Shown here: piece by piece, positions 26,822 through 35,696 of the stretch
How the letters are laid out: the number at the start of each line of letters is the position of its first letter
Position numbering within the stretch: the stretch's first letter is position 1
Assembly: GCA_025210485.1 (NCBI GenBank)
Contig: JAOARN010000124.1
Location: 91,176 to 155,175 of the forward strand
DNA from: Marinifilaceae bacterium
GTDB taxonomy: Bacteria; Bacteroidota; Bacteroidia; Bacteroidales; Marinifilaceae
DNA: 64,000 nucleotides
Direction: 5' to 3'
Notes under the pieces: generated by a model
The model's input: only the letters and a program-made list of their open reading frames with translations
Databases searched by the model: none
Told to the model about the DNA's origin: nothing
Made by a program: the position numbers and the translations under genes

Positions 26822-27817
26822 TTACTGGTTTATAATCGAATGAAGACAGTCAATAAATTTATCGGAAGAATTGACAGCTTCAACAACTGTAAATTTTTGA
26901 CCTCCACTTTTTATGAATAATTCTTTATACTCTATTTCTAATTCCAGTTTGGTTTCTACACAATCAGTTATAAAAGAAGGGCTAAATAGTAATACAGATT
27001 TCTTCGACCGACTAGGAAGTTCTTCTAAAAGCTTATCTGTAAAAGGGGACAACCAGTTTTTACTAAATCTTGACTGGTAACAAATAGTATAATCTTCCTT
27101 TTTTATATTTAATTTCTGAGCAATCAAACGCGATGTTTGTTCTGCCTGACATTTATAACAAAGCTTATGAGCTCCCTGTTCTTCTGCCCTAGCACAATTA
27201 CATGAATAGTAATTATCTATATCCTGTAGCTGGGACAATGGCAATGAATGATATGAAAACAGAAAATAATCATAATCCTTTAAATCTATACCTTTCAATT
27301 TAGCGACAATTGAATCAATATATAAGTCATGATCGTGATATGAACTTACAAATTTAAGACTGGGTATTATAGTCCATTTAGAAATTATTTTCATAATCTC
27401 TTCAAATATAGAACCTGTTGTACATGAAGCATACTGAGGAAATAAAGGAATAATAGAAATTGATTGTGGGTTTTTTGTTCTTATCCTTTCTAAAACTTCA
27501 TTAAGCGAAGGCTTTTGATATCGCATTGCCAATTCGACTTCGAATTCATCTCCTAGTTTATCTTGCAGCTTCGAGCATATATCTTCTGAATTAAACATCA
27601 ATTCCGAGCCTCTATCAGTCCATATCTCCTGATACATTTTAAATGATTTATTGGTTCGAAATGGAACAATAATACCATTTACAAGCAATGAGCGTGCAAT
27701 ACGATTAAGATTTATCACCCGATAATCAGAAAGAAATTGTCTTAGAAATTTTCCAACACTTTTCTTACTAATATCATTAGGAGTTCCAAGGTTTACCAAA
27801 AGTACATAGTCCTTCAT
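26822..27817 (-). CDS. hemH: ferrochelatase
   Basis: It inserts Fe2+ into protoporphyrin IX (or coproporphyrin) as a final step of heme synthesis. The 331-residue product begins DYVLLVNLGTP, has PLFPQYA near 125-130, catalytic His190 (FSYHSLP) and the metal-side Glu288 (CVETKLELE). Four cysteines cluster at 206, 208, 220 and 223. The spacing suggests an internal [2Fe-2S] or other metal site as reported for some bacterial ferrochelatases; that is inference. It lies 53 bp downstream of the ManA-like gene on the same strand. Confidence 0.93.
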   Translation of the reverse strand: MKDYVLLVNLGTPNDISKKSVGKFLRQFLSDYRVINLNRIARSLLVNGIIVPFRTNKSFKMYQEIWTDRGSELMFNSEDICSKLQDKLGDEFEVELAMRYQKPSLNEVLERIRTKNPQSISIIPLFPQYASCTTGSIFEEIMKIISKWTIIPSLKFVSSYHDHDLYIDSIVAKLKGIDLKDYDYFLFSYHSLPLSQLQDIDNYYSCNCARAEEQGAHKLCYKCQAEQTSRLIAQKLNIKKEDYTICYQSRFSKNWLSPFTDKLLEELPSRSKKSVLLFSPSFITDCVETKLELEIEYKELFIKSGGQKFTVVEAVNSSDKFIDCLHSIINQ

Positions 27818-27870
27818 ATATAAAAAATAAAAGATGTCAGATGAAAAATATATCTGACATCAAAATATTA

Positions 27871-28842
27871 TTAATTTAATTGTTCCGAAAACACTTCAAT
27901 GAATTTAGATTTTTCTACAGGCTTGATAATTACATTATTATTCGAAGCAGGAACTAATACAGTATCACCGGCCTTAAGCTCTATTGCGTCGCAGTTTTCA
28001 TTGAACAAATGAGCCCTACCCTCAATACATATATAAATGCTAAACGAATCCAAATCTCGAAGATCAATTTCCATTTCAGAACTAATTTCCAAAACATTTG
28101 TAGTAAAGCTATCACATCGGGCAAGTTCTACAGTTTGTTCAGGTTTAGCATAAGAACTAGATTTATATTTTTTCTCAAACGAAAAATCAATAATATCCAT
28201 TGCATATTTCAGATCCTCCGAATTTTGACTTTCCGCAACAAAATCGTACAAATGATAATCAATATCAGAATTTTGCTGAATATCAAGATAAAGAGCTGAT
28301 GCACCAATGGAGTACACACGTCCCGCAGGTATATAATAGCTATCTCCATCCTCAATCTGCTCATGATTTAGAACCGAAGAAAGATTTTTATTCTTCAAGG
28401 AATTAGACATCATATCTCTGGTCAGCTCCTGATTAAAACCGATATCAATACCCTCAGCGCCTTCAGTATCTATAAAGTGGATAAACTTCTCCTTGCCATA
28501 AGCCTTATGCTTTTCCTTGGCATACTTATCATTAGGGTGTACCAATAAATCCGATTTACTTGTGGTTTCGTTAAGTGAAATAGATAATGGAAATTCATTC
28601 CCAAATTTCTCATATACCTTATCCCCTACTAAGTCACCCATATAGACCTCTATAAGCTCATCAAGAGTGTTTTCTGCCAAATATCCATTTTCAACCATAC
28701 TTGATTCTTCCTCAACTCCCGAAACCAGTGTAAGCTTATTAAAATAATGAGACTTATTATTATATAATTTTGAAATCTTAATTCCCGTTTTATCAGCAGT
28801 GTTAAAACTCGCCTTCAATTTTAAAGGATAAATATCTGACAT
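27871..28842 (-). CDS. ManA-like (phosphomannose isomerase family) protein with degenerate active site
   Basis: A 323-residue protein that aligns with class I mannose-6-phosphate isomerases of Bacteroidota: LIEVYMGDLVGDKVYEKFG (63-81), LLVHPND (99-105), YIPAGRVYSIGA (170-181) and LDIQQNSDIDYHLYD (186-200). Key ligands are altered. His102 is kept, but the GKTE glutamate position reads Lys119 (GKEK) and the IPAGTxH histidine reads Tyr177. The N-terminal IWGG and WE(I/L)S motifs are also missing. It may therefore be a non-catalytic binding protein or have changed chemistry. It precedes hemH on the same strand. Confidence 0.75.
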   Translation of the reverse strand: MSDIYPLKLKASFNTADKTGIKISKLYNNKSHYFNKLTLVSGVEEESSMVENGYLAENTLDELIEVYMGDLVGDKVYEKFGNEFPLSISLNETTSKSDLLVHPNDKYAKEKHKAYGKEKFIHFIDTEGAEGIDIGFNQELTRDMMSNSLKNKNLSSVLNHEQIEDGDSYYIPAGRVYSIGASALYLDIQQNSDIDYHLYDFVAESQNSEDLKYAMDIIDFSFEKKYKSSSYAKPEQTVELARCDSFTTNVLEISSEMEIDLRDLDSFSIYICIEGRAHLFNENCDAIELKAGDTVLVPASNNNVIIKPVEKSKFIEVFSEQLN

Positions 28843-29016
28843 AATAATTGTTTTAAAATTTTAAATTTAAATTGGACTGCAAAATAAATACTTTAATAAT
28901 GAAACTGTACTAATAAATTACAAAATAAAATATTTGATATTGAAGCTTATTTTTTAAATTTAACAAAATTTAGTTTACTGTTTACAATATTCTTAGTATT
29001 AATCAGCCTACAAATA

Positions 29017-29739
29017 ATGTTAGATAATATCAAGCCCGAAAGCCTATTATTTATAGATATAGAAACTGTTCCCGAATCATCTGATTTTGGTAATCTTAGC
29101 CCTAATAAGCAAAATTTATGGGAAAAGAAATCAACATATTTCAGAGATGAAGATCAAAGCGCCAAAGACGTATACGACAGAGCTGGAATATATGCCGAAT
29201 TTGGTAAAATTGTATGTATCTCCACTGGGATGATAGTGAAGAAAGCAGGTCAGATGAAATTTGTTGCCAAGTCGTATTATGGAGATGATGAAAAGGAATT
29301 CCTAAATGAGTTCGGCCAAATGCTTGACAGATTTAGCAGCGTTTCAAATCGTAATCTTTGCGCTCATAACGGTAAAGAATTCGATTTTCCTTTCATTGCA
29401 AGACGAATGCTAATAAATGGAGTAAAATTACCCAAAATACTAAATATAGCAGGCAAAAAACCATGGGAGATTCAATTTATTGATACTATGGAATTGTGGA
29501 AATTTGGAGACTACAAACACTACACTTCACTAAATTTACTTTGCGAAATATTCAATATCCCAACACCCAAAGATGATATTGATGGATCAATGGTTGGAAC
29601 TGTATATTGGGAAGAGAAAGATTTACCAAGAATAGTGAAATACTGCGAAAAAGATATTTTAGCGACAGCACAGCTTTTTTTAAGATACCAGGGTAAAGAA
29701 TTAATTCCACAAGAAAATTTTGAACCGAAATTATTTTAA
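29017..29739 (+). CDS. DEDD-type 3'-5' exonuclease (PolB exonuclease-like)
   Basis: A 240-residue nuclease of the predicted DnaQ/PolB-like exonuclease family. The acidic active site is seen as FIDIETVPE (Exo I, about 12-20), CAHNGKEFDFPFI (Exo II, about 112-124) and YCEKDILATAQLF near the C-terminus (Exo III). The pattern D-E-D-D with an upstream Tyr suggests the DEDDy subtype. The length fits stand-alone members common in Bacteroidota. Its physiological substrate is unknown; a DNA repair or RNA processing role is general to the family. No operon partner. Confidence 0.85.
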   Translation: MLDNIKPESLLFIDIETVPESSDFGNLSPNKQNLWEKKSTYFRDEDQSAKDVYDRAGIYAEFGKIVCISTGMIVKKAGQMKFVAKSYYGDDEKEFLNEFGQMLDRFSSVSNRNLCAHNGKEFDFPFIARRMLINGVKLPKILNIAGKKPWEIQFIDTMELWKFGDYKHYTSLNLLCEIFNIPTPKDDIDGSMVGTVYWEEKDLPRIVKYCEKDILATAQLFLRYQGKELIPQENFEPKLF

Positions 29740-30198
29740 ATAAAAATAGAACTAATTCGGACTATCAAGCATAGGGATAAAACTATACAAACTAATAAAG
29801 ACAAGAACACAAAGGAAACTACTAACAATATACATATGTTGTAATATAAGTCATCAAGAAATATTATGTTTTCATGATTTTTTTTTGTACATTTATGTGA
29901 AATTTGAAAATCTGATATGAGAAAATTTAGATTTTCTTTTCACAATAAGCTTTTTTAGACAAAAAAGTACTTCGATAATACAAAGAAGAAATAGTTATAA
30001 ACATAAGGCTTCAATATACTTTTTTATAATCTTACATCCTGTTTATATACTATTAAGTATTTATATATTTTATTACCACTATTTCTACTTTTTTTATTAC
30101 TGTAGATAAACTCAACATGAATATATTATATTCACCCTGGCACTTCTATGTATTATCTGACGAATAAGTATGTTAAACCACAAAAAAATAGAAGAAAC
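29740..30198. other. intergenic, no gene seen
   Basis: A 459-bp AT-rich gap between two plus-strand genes. I see no convincing ORF, RNA or terminator stem. It should contain the promoter of the Ppx/GppA gene. Confidence 0.55.
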
Positions 30199-31137
30199 AT
30201 GAGAATAGCCGTTGTTGACATGGGAACAAATACATTCAACTTGATTATTGCAAATTGCACAAATGATAATTACGAATTTCTTTACGAGTCAAAGTATCAT
30301 ACTTATGTAGGAAAAGGAAATTCGGAAGGATTTATAGATAATGCTGCTATAAAAAGAATAAAAAAATCATTTGATGAAATAAGCTTGATTTGCAAAAAGT
30401 TTGATGTAGAAAAGAGGATAGGTATGGCTACTGCCGTGTTTAGATCGGCCGCAAATGCAAGTAATCTAATCAGCGAAATAAATGAAACATACGATTTTGA
30501 AATTGATATAATTGACGGACACAGAGAAGCCGAACTTGTATACAAAGCTGTTAATCGCAGTATAGATGGAGATTTAAGCAATTTTGTTATAATAGATATA
30601 GGCGGAGGAAGCATTGAGATGAGTATTGGAAACCGAGATCACTTGCTGTGGACAAAAAGTATAGGATTTGGCGGCTTGCATCTATTGAACAATTTCGTTC
30701 ATTCAACTCCTGTCAATAGCAGCGAAATCGAAAATATTGAAACATATCTTAAACCACAAATAAAAGAGGCAGTTGAATTGTGCGAACTACATCATGTAAA
30801 AGCTATAGTGGGTGTTTCGGGTGCTTTCGATACCTATAGGGATATGCTAACCTATGACTCTCAAATTAATTTTGACAAAAATAAACCAAGCTTTGAAATA
30901 AGATTGAGACATTTCTTTAAGATTAATCATCTATTTATAAAATCGTCGCTTGAGGAACAAAAAAAGCTTCCTGGGGTTGATCAAGCTAGAGTAGAATTAA
31001 TGATGGTTGCAGGAATATTTATTAATTTATTTATAAAGGAAACACATATCAATAAAATCATACAATCAAAATATAGCTTAAGAGAAGGTGCTCTGTTCGA
31101 ACTAAACGAAGTGAATATTAATACTACCAATGACTAA
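30199..31137 (+). CDS. Ppx/GppA family phosphatase
   Basis: A 312-residue member of the exopolyphosphatase/pppGpp phosphatase family, sharing the actin/hsp70 ATPase fold. Conserved blocks are MRIAVVDMGTNTFNLII at the N-terminus, ATAVFRSAANASNLI, the phosphate loop VIIDIGGGSIEMSIG (about 132-146) and SIGFGGLHLLNNF. The length matches the short Bacteroidota form lacking the C-terminal HD domain of E. coli Ppx. The ATG at 30199 fits the family; an upstream in-frame Met at 30148 would add 17 basic residues. Whether polyphosphate or pppGpp is the substrate cannot be told. Confidence 0.9.
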   Translation: MRIAVVDMGTNTFNLIIANCTNDNYEFLYESKYHTYVGKGNSEGFIDNAAIKRIKKSFDEISLICKKFDVEKRIGMATAVFRSAANASNLISEINETYDFEIDIIDGHREAELVYKAVNRSIDGDLSNFVIIDIGGGSIEMSIGNRDHLLWTKSIGFGGLHLLNNFVHSTPVNSSEIENIETYLKPQIKEAVELCELHHVKAIVGVSGAFDTYRDMLTYDSQINFDKNKPSFEIRLRHFFKINHLFIKSSLEEQKKLPGVDQARVELMMVAGIFINLFIKETHINKIIQSKYSLREGALFELNEVNINTTND

Positions 31138-31167
31138 TTGTTTGACAACTTGGTAAAAAGCATTTTT

Positions 31168-31480
31168 CACCGATAGGTGACTTACAGTGTGGTTTTTATT
31201 TGAAAAATTATTTATTAATGCTTATTTCAGGCTTACAGCCTTTTTATTTATAAATCTTTTTAGCCCAATGCTTTACATTGGGCTCTGTTATAAATGCCTT
31301 TCAGGCAAGATAAATCAATTTCCAAAAGAACAATGTATCCAAACTTGTTCTTTTGTCTTTTTAGGAAAGATATAAGTCATTATTATTTCTTCCTATCACA
31401 CAATTGCCTGAAAGGTTCTTATTACATAACATCAGGTATAGCCTGATGATATGTAATCCACTTTTTTTGATAAGTCTGTA
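31168..31480. repeat. palindrome-rich intergenic element
   Basis: A run of separate hairpins: TCACC/GGTGA at 31168-31181, AGGCT-TAC-AGCCT near 31229, AGCCCAATG/CATTGGGCT at about 31262-31284, TGCCTTTCAGGCA near 31295 matched by TTGCCTGAAAGG near 31404, and a 16-bp stem ATTACATAACATCAGG/CCTGATGATATGTAAT near 31422-31458. The arrangement is like non-autonomous REP/MITE material in Bacteroidota. No coding gene is supported here. Confidence 0.7.
31208..31307. repeat. dispersed ~100-bp repeat, copy 1
   Basis: This segment matches 63447-63544 in the same orientation. The first 37 or so bases (TTATTTATTAATGC and on through CAGGCTTACAGCCTTTT) are identical, followed by a variable stem built on AGCCCAATG/CATTGGGCT and a shared end GCCTTTCAGGCA. 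Confidence 0.9.
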
Positions 31481-31974
31481 AGACTGACACTTAATTTATC
31501 TGAATAATTAATTGAATCAGATAAAAACTATTACATATGAAGTGTTTTAGATTTTGAATTTCGGATATAAGATATGAAAATTGAAGAATCTGCGAATGAA
31601 CCAAACAAAACCAAATCGTAATTGGTAATCTGAGGAACGAAGCTGAGAAATCTTGCTAATTTATAAGCCAGTAATTTTCAAATAAAATAATACCGACTGA
31701 TTCCATCTAATAAATAAATCTTGCTAATCATGTTAGATACTTCTGCTCGTTCCTCGCTCAGGAGGACGCAAAATAATCTAATTCCCAATAAAGTATATTC
31801 ACTGAGCGAGATAGAAAATATCTGCTCGTGACTAGCTCCAACATGTGGATTTGAGAGGCGAACAAAGTCAGATGAAACGTCCTGCTGAGGTACGAAGCAT
31901 CTTCTACAGTCAAAAGAAAACTAAGTATTAACTCATCTAATCTTTTATCAAGAGCTATAGCCTTGGCATTAACG
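31481..31974. other. non-coding stretch with scattered inverted repeats
   Basis: About 490 bp without a credible gene. GAGGAACGAAGC near 31632 is complementary to GCTCGTTCCTC near 31744, and CTGAGGTACGAAGC recurs near 31884, suggesting worn copies of another palindromic element. The open frame 31758-31991 on the minus strand overlaps these repeats and has no family features. Confidence 0.55.
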
Positions 31975-32022
31975 CAAAACAAAAGGAGCAAGTTATTTTA
32001 AAAACCTGCTCCTTTTGTTTTG
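31975..32022. terminator. strong terminator of the glsB-like gene
   Basis: A perfect 16-bp stem (CAAAACAAAAGGAGCA at 31975-31990, TGCTCCTTTTGTTTTG at 32007-32022) starts directly at the stop codon of the minus-strand gene at 32023. Confidence 0.85.
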
Positions 32023-33018
32023 TTATTTCTTTTTACTGAATAATCTTAATCTGGATTTTGATTTAGGTAGATGCAATTTCAAGAAAGATGAATATGTTTT
32101 AATATGTCTTTCCTTTTTACTATCATTTATATCAGCAATAGTAATCATGATACCTGTTTCCTCAACATCTCCAAATCGTCTGTTAATAGCAGTTCCAAAA
32201 CATCGCATAGTTGACGACAAGCTCATGTAGGCATTAATAAGAGGAGGCACATTCTCTCCAAGTCCTCTTACCAATTGTGAAAACTTCTTATAATTCTCTT
32301 TAAAGTTCTCAATTCCTATTTTATATTCAGGACCAACAAAGTCATCTTCTATAGGCAATGGGTCGGTTGGGTAAGCTAACTTATCATTGTCAGGAAACAT
32401 AGTATTCATAAAATGCAGAATATGATTTCTGGCATCTCTGTTAAAGTGTGGGTACATTGTAACCTTTCCAAAGAAGTATTTAATCTCTGGATATTCAATT
32501 ACCAATGCGCCAAGACCATCCCACAGATTGTCAAGGGCGTATAGACTTTTCCTTCCTTTTTTGATTGACTGATATTCAGGCTGGACAAAACTTCGTCCAA
32601 GCTCAATCATATATGGTAAGTAGTTTTGATTCAAATTATCAGAAAATTGGAACAAATTAGTTGTAGCCAACTTAGGTTTCCCATCTTGATCAGAGGAAGC
32701 ATTCTTGCATAATATAAATCTGTATCCTCCTAGTATTTCCTTAGCTTTAGGATCCCAGACTATTAATTGATGATAAGGATTTTCATCAGTATCAAAATCA
32801 TCTATATCTAATTCCTTTCCTGTACCGCCTCCTGCTTTTCTAAATGTTATTTCACGTAATCTACCTACCTCTCTCATCAAGTTAGGAGAATCTTGAGCGG
32901 TAAAGCAATAAATTTCATTACCCCCTTTATTTGTTTTCCTCACAAATCTTTCTTCTGTCAATTCACTTAACAAATCCTGCTTCGATACGGGGGAAATTAT
33001 TTCTTTTATAACATTCAT
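32023..33018 (-). CDS. glsB: GlsB-like glycine/ornithine lipid N-acyltransferase (GNAT, OlsB family)
   Basis: A 331-residue GNAT-fold N-acyltransferase of the OlsB/'hemolysin-like' type. Visible blocks are LREITFRKAGGGTGKELDID, HQLIVWDPKAKEILGGYRFI, IELGRSFVQPEYQ (about 140-152) and LDNLWDGLGALVIEYPEIKYF. In Bacteroides thetaiotaomicron GlsB attaches a 3-hydroxy fatty acid to glycine, and GlsA then esterifies the hydroxyl, producing glycine lipids. Here the GlsA-like gene lies 125 bp upstream on the same strand, the same pairing. I infer glycine lipid synthesis; ornithine as the amino acid cannot be excluded. Confidence 0.85.
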   Translation of the reverse strand: MNVIKEIISPVSKQDLLSELTEERFVRKTNKGGNEIYCFTAQDSPNLMREVGRLREITFRKAGGGTGKELDIDDFDTDENPYHQLIVWDPKAKEILGGYRFILCKNASSDQDGKPKLATTNLFQFSDNLNQNYLPYMIELGRSFVQPEYQSIKKGRKSLYALDNLWDGLGALVIEYPEIKYFFGKVTMYPHFNRDARNHILHFMNTMFPDNDKLAYPTDPLPIEDDFVGPEYKIGIENFKENYKKFSQLVRGLGENVPPLINAYMSLSSTMRCFGTAINRRFGDVEETGIMITIADINDSKKERHIKTYSSFLKLHLPKSKSRLRLFSKKK

Positions 33019-33143
33019 AAAAAATATAGAATATACTAATTAGCAAATTAATAATGGTTTTCACTTCAGAATTATTCTTGTTCTGATATCGAAATTATAA
33101 TCTTATCGTTTGGGTATAATTGAATAAGTTATGAAAAAAAAAA

Positions 33144-33965
33144 TTAATCTTCAGGTAATTGATATACTTTATTTTTAACATATTCAGCCCATTGCTTTTG
33201 TGTTTTCGACTTATCAAAATAGCTATAAGGTATTGGTTTTCCTATATATACTTTAAATTTATTAGCTTTTTGTTTAAATAATTCATCTGGCAAATATAAC
33301 ATTTCCAAATTTGATTTTAAGCCAATAAACTTTCTAAAATTAGCCAAACGGTAAAAAAACTTTGAATTATTACCACTAATAAAAACAGGAACTACATTTC
33401 TTTTGTACTTTATGGATTTGGCTATAAAACTCTTTTTCCATTCCAAATCTCTAATTTTTCCATTTGTTTTTCGAGACACCAAACCTGCTGGAAAACTTAG
33501 CATGCAAGCATCTGAGGAATAAGCCTCATCAATAATTTTTGCAGATTCACGAGCCTGTCCTCCATGCTTATTTATGGGGATAAATACACCTGCAAGATTC
33601 TTAATATTCATCAGAATATCATTTACCAAGAATTTTATTTTAGGGAAATACTTAGAAAATGCACTAATTAGAATTATGCCATCAGGTCCTCCTAGAGGAT
33701 GATTTGAAACGAAGATAAATCGACCATCTTTTTCTATATTCTCAGGATTAACTATTTCATAACTCAAATCAAAACCTTCGAGTATTGCATTGGCAAATTC
33801 TATATCTTGTTTTTTATAGTTATTTGCCATAAATTCATTAATCTCATCCTGATGAATTATTCTCTTCAAGTATCTGAAAATAAAACCTGGAATTATTTTC
33901 GCAAGACCTTTATTTTTTTTCAGAAATACTTCTTCTACATCTATTTTTAAAGCTTTTTCGTTCAT
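33144..33965 (-). CDS. glsA: GlsA-like O-acyltransferase (1-acylglycerol-3-phosphate acyltransferase family)
   Basis: A 273-residue PlsC-superfamily acyltransferase. The catalytic HX4D box is SNHPLGGPDG (His at about 88). FIPINKHGGQARE is block III, and SFPAGLVSRKTNG (about 157-169) is the phosphate/substrate-binding block, with Ala replacing the common Glu of FPEG. Beside the GNAT-type GlsB gene it is best read as GlsA, which adds the second, ester-linked acyl chain of glycine lipids. A membrane-associated cytosolic location is expected. A general lysophospholipid acyltransferase role is the alternative. Confidence 0.8.
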   Translation of the reverse strand: MNEKALKIDVEEVFLKKNKGLAKIIPGFIFRYLKRIIHQDEINEFMANNYKKQDIEFANAILEGFDLSYEIVNPENIEKDGRFIFVSNHPLGGPDGIILISAFSKYFPKIKFLVNDILMNIKNLAGVFIPINKHGGQARESAKIIDEAYSSDACMLSFPAGLVSRKTNGKIRDLEWKKSFIAKSIKYKRNVVPVFISGNNSKFFYRLANFRKFIGLKSNLEMLYLPDELFKQKANKFKVYIGKPIPYSYFDKSKTQKQWAEYVKNKVYQLPED

Positions 33966-34312
33966 ATTGTTTAATTAATGAAGATGTCTATTAAGCCGAT
34001 AAAGGACATAGTCCTATCACTATAATAGAGATAATTAGTAGTACAAATATGCAAAAATTTAAACTATTTTTATTTCTATAAAATATTATGTGTCCAATTT
34101 CAAAATTTATTCCTCTCAACAAATCATATTGAGTCTATAAGTCTATAGGAATTTTAACAGTTCATTTAGCTTTAAAATTAAATTAATTGATTTTAGTTTA
34201 TTAAGTTTGCAAGCTAATGTTTAGAATGATTATTAATTATATAGCAACTATTGCTTGTCTATTATTCAGTACTGAACACTATAAATAAATTGATTAACTA
34301 AAATTTCACAAG
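33966..34312. other. divergent promoter region, no gene seen
   Basis: A 347-bp AT-rich gap between glsA (-) and mtaB (+). No ORF or hairpin stands out; it should hold both promoters. Confidence 0.6.
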
Positions 34313-35644
34313 ATGTTTAAGGGAAAGAAAGTGGCGTTTTATACTCTTGGTTGCAAGCTAAATTTTTCAGAATCATCGAGTATTGCTCAATCATTTGAAG
34401 AACTTGGTTTTGAAAGAGTAAAACACACTGAAGTAGCTGATGTATATGTAATTAACACTTGCTCTGTTACCGATATGGCAGACAAAAAGTGCAGACAAGC
34501 AATAAAGAAACTTATTAAGCTAAATCATAATGCATTTATAGCAGTAGTAGGATGTTATGCTCAGTTGAAGCCTGAAGAGATTTCTAAGATCGAGGGAGTT
34601 GATATAGTACTTGGTACACAAGAAAAATTTAATGTTCAGGCCTATCTTAGTCATCTTGAAAAGAAAGAAAACACTCAGCTTTATGGTTGTGATTTTAAAT
34701 TAATCGAAGACTTCAATCCTTCTTTTTCCTACGGTGATAGAACACGCTGTTTCTTAAAGATACAAGATGGATGTGATTATTTCTGTACTTATTGTACCAT
34801 CCCTTTTGCTAGAGGACGAAGCCGAAATATGAGTATTGACAAAACTGTAAAACTAGCTAAAGAAATAGGCGAAAAAGGAATAAAGGAAATTATTCTTACA
34901 GGTGTTAATATTGGTGACTTCGGTAAATCGACAGACGAAAATTTCTATAATCTGATATCCGAATTGGATAAAATTGAAAGCATCGAAAGATATAGGATAT
35001 CATCAATAGAACCCAATTTGCTGACAGATGAAATAATACAATTTGTTGCTAAGTCGAAAAAATTCATGCCTCATTTTCATATACCACTTCAGTCGGGATC
35101 GAATGAAGTATTGAAGTTGATGAAGCGAAGATACAATAGAGAATTATTTGAAGAAAAGGTGAAATTAATCAAAAAGTATATTCCAAATGCTTTTATCGGG
35201 GTTGATCTGATTGCAGGTAGTAGAGGTGAAACGGAAGAGTATTTTGAAGATGCATACAATTTTGTTTCTTCCTTACCAATAAGCTTCCTTCATGTATTCC
35301 CATACTCAGAAAGAGCAGGAACCAAAGCTTTGGAGATAGACCATATTGTCGAGATAAGCGAAAGAAAAAAACGAGCTGAAAAATTCCATAAACTATCGGA
35401 TAAATTCTTACATGATTTCTACAAAAAACATATAGGAACTAGAGCAAGAGTTTTATTCGAAGATGCTAATCATAATGGTATGATGCATGGATTTACAGAC
35501 AATTATATCAAAGTTGCTGTCGATTACAACGCCAATTTGGCTAATAAGATTGTCGATATTGAGATTTTAGACTTTCACTCTGAAAATAGTATGAAAGCTT
35601 TATTAATCGATTCTGCAAGATATAATTTTATGCCTAAATTCTGA
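34313..35644 (+). CDS. mtaB: tRNA t6A37 methylthiotransferase
   Basis: A radical-SAM enzyme converting t6A37 to ms2t6A in tRNAs that read ANN codons. The 443-residue protein has the three-domain methylthiotransferase layout. An N-terminal UPF0004 domain holds Cys ligands (YTLGCKLNFSESS, INTCSVTDMADKKCRQ, VVGCYAQ). The radical SAM motif is GCDYFCTYCTIPFARGRSR. A C-terminal TRAM-like region follows (GTRARVLFEDANHNG). GCKLN rather than GCQMN at the first block favours MtaB over MiaB. It is the first gene of a plus-strand run with suhB, an acyltransferase and a glycosyltransferase. Confidence 0.93.
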   Translation: MFKGKKVAFYTLGCKLNFSESSSIAQSFEELGFERVKHTEVADVYVINTCSVTDMADKKCRQAIKKLIKLNHNAFIAVVGCYAQLKPEEISKIEGVDIVLGTQEKFNVQAYLSHLEKKENTQLYGCDFKLIEDFNPSFSYGDRTRCFLKIQDGCDYFCTYCTIPFARGRSRNMSIDKTVKLAKEIGEKGIKEIILTGVNIGDFGKSTDENFYNLISELDKIESIERYRISSIEPNLLTDEIIQFVAKSKKFMPHFHIPLQSGSNEVLKLMKRRYNRELFEEKVKLIKKYIPNAFIGVDLIAGSRGETEEYFEDAYNFVSSLPISFLHVFPYSERAGTKALEIDHIVEISERKKRAEKFHKLSDKFLHDFYKKHIGTRARVLFEDANHNGMMHGFTDNYIKVAVDYNANLANKIVDIEILDFHSENSMKALLIDSARYNFMPKF

Positions 35645-35696
35645 TTTTATTTAGTTGAATGATTAAATTTACATTTAAAATTAACAAAATATAATT

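Noticed and set aside
31187..31375. Small ORF on the plus strand
   Set aside because: It lies wholly within the dispersed palindromic element and its translation matches no family.
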